Assembly: GCA_937968015.1 (NCBI GenBank)
Contig: CALBSO010000027.1
Span: 1 to 33,492 of the forward strand
Length of the DNA stretch: 33,492 nucleotides
Reading direction: 5' to 3'
Source of the DNA: an uncultured Thermomicrobia bacterium
GTDB lineage: Bacteria > Chloroflexota > Chloroflexia > Thermomicrobiales > JALYUS01
A program made the position numbers and the translations under genes. Within the stretch, counting starts at the first letter, position 1; each line of letters opens with the position of its first letter. The notes beneath the pieces were generated by a model. The model saw only the letters and a list, made by a program, of their open reading frames with translations. It was not told the origin of the DNA and searched no databases. Shown one piece after another: positions 32,610 through 33,492 of the stretch.

Positions 32610-33492
32610 TCAGGGCGCGATATGGGTACGGATCGTACTGATATACCAGTCGAAGGCCGCAAGAAATGTTCTCCGTGCGTGGTCGTTTGCGAGTAACGCG
32701 AGCGGAAACGTCGGACGTCGGCCCAGATCGCCGTCACCGAAGGGCGAGATTCCAGGAATCTCATTCAAGCGATCTGCTAATGCTCGGCGCAATTCTTCGC
32801 TATTGAATGGCGGTTTGTTCTTCATATATTGAAACTGTATCTCAATACGTGGTGCCGTTGTATAAACTATGAACGTCCAATATCGTCCCGTATTGTTATC
32901 AAAGTATACAGAGAGCGAACCGTCTACATTACCCTTGCCCCACAAAACCCCTAGAGGCGCGGCCCACTTTAAAATCTCCTGGACTGCGGTCACGCACTGG
33001 TCACCGCATCGGGTACGTATCTCCTCCATAAATTCCGGCTCGTCCCACTGATGCGTGGTGCCTGATCGTGCGGAAGTCTGCTTCTTATCTTGAGCTTTGA
33101 TACTCTGACCGACGATACGCGGGACCAACGTCGTCGTGCGCGTTCCAATGTACTGCTTCACCTCCAATGCTAGGACCTGGGTCTTATCCATTTGATCGTC
33201 GAGAAATTCGACGATGCGACGTAGTTCCGGTGCGATCACATTAGCGACAAATATGAGCCGCAGGTTCCCTTCTTCAAGATTCGTCTTTGCACGCTGCCAA
33301 AAGTACTCCTCATCTTCGCCTACTCCGATTAGTTCATCTATCAAGCTCTGCGGATTGACGCGGCGCTTTTCGCAGGAAGCATGAAATTGCGCTTTGAGCG
33401 TATCTATTGACCAATTCTTTGCTCCATTTGCGGCATAATCTAAGTAGGTGCTGGTAAGTTCGCACGCTTGGTGTACGCCTTGCGCGGACGGC
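32610..33492 (-). CDS. Partial hypothetical protein, PD-(D/E)XK nuclease-like
   Basis: The frame ends at 32610 and stays open to the right edge, so this is the C-terminal part (at least 294 residues) of a gene starting outside the window; the internal TTG at 33344 is not a real start. The stretch RRIVEFLDDQM...VLALEVKQYIG followed by TTTLVPRIVGQSIKAQDKKQ resembles a family of PD-(D/E)XK-like proteins in which E-x-K is the catalytic pair. The C-terminal half (YFDNNTGRYWTFIVYTT, FNSEELRRALADRLNEI) resembles DUF4268-type regions. Possible defence or accessory nuclease. Base composition is much lower in G+C than in all other genes here (for example 21 of 60 in 32821-32880), suggesting transfer. 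Function uncertain. Confidence 0.72.
   Translation of the reverse strand, partial: PSAQGVHQACELTSTYLDYAANGAKNWSIDTLKAQFHASCEKRRVNPQSLIDELIGVGEDEEYFWQRAKTNLEEGNLRLIFVANVIAPELRRIVEFLDDQMDKTQVLALEVKQYIGTRTTTLVPRIVGQSIKAQDKKQTSARSGTTHQWDEPEFMEEIRTRCGDQCVTAVQEILKWAAPLGVLWGKGNVDGSLSVYFDNNTGRYWTFIVYTTAPRIEIQFQYMKNKPPFNSEELRRALADRLNEIPGISPFGDGDLGRRPTFPLALLANDHARRTFLAAFDWYISTIRTHIAP

Overview
The window is a GC-rich (mostly above 60% G+C) bacterial chromosome segment with tightly packed genes and short overlaps. No 16S, tRNA or ribosomal marker is present, so taxonomy is inferred. The LexA type, the operators with a GAAC-N4-GTTC core, a HAIR-like heat-shock site, a LysX-type ligase and the MoxR/DUF58/transglutaminase cluster together suggest a Chloroflexota-like bacterium (moderate confidence). 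No tRNA, rRNA, CRISPR array, transposase or phage gene was seen.

Layout. (1) 43-10752, minus strand: moxR-like ATPase, DUF58 protein, large membrane transglutaminase-like protein, ribokinase, a PRC-barrel/DUF2382-like protein, then mfd behind its own promoter. (2) 11046-12701, plus: a phytoene-dehydrogenase-like FAD oxidoreductase. (3) 12754-17147, minus: a PIN-domain toxin/antitoxin pair followed by lysX, a class III aminotransferase and an M20 deacylase, which look like part of an amino-group-carrier-protein (LysW-type) pathway. (4) 17386-22512, plus: lexA, a lipoprotein, then a coupled set of glycosyltransferase, multi-spanning glycosyltransferase-like membrane protein, a 44-residue small ORF and an unknown protein. 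(5) 22579-25012, plus: DUF4126 membrane protein, a CbpA/DnaJ-type co-chaperone behind a HAIR-like site, and an Fe-S uracil-DNA glycosylase. (6) 24984-30269, minus: subtilisin-like lipoprotein protease, greA and an orphan helicase-associated-domain protein. (7) 30590-32484, plus: recA and recX. (8) From about 32600 to the right edge: an AT-richer segment with a partial nuclease-like gene, probably the border of an acquired region.

Genes working together. DNA repair and its control dominate: mfd, lexA, uracil-DNA glycosylase, recA, recX, greA and the helicase-like protein. The lexA and recA control regions carry almost the same operator (GAACAGGCGTTC and GAACAAGCGTTC). In lexA the operator fills the spacer of a near-consensus promoter. 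The dnaJ-like gene has a HAIR-like repeat overlapping a TTGACA-N17-TATTCT promoter, suggesting HspR-type heat-shock control.

The most unusual points are: a transglutaminase-like protein whose catalytic Cys is replaced by Gly through a one-base-equivalent difference; the partial LysW-type cluster with a non-standard aminotransferase carrying a four-Cys motif; three intergenic palindromes sharing ends but not centres; a small coupled ORF; and the sharp composition change at the right edge.
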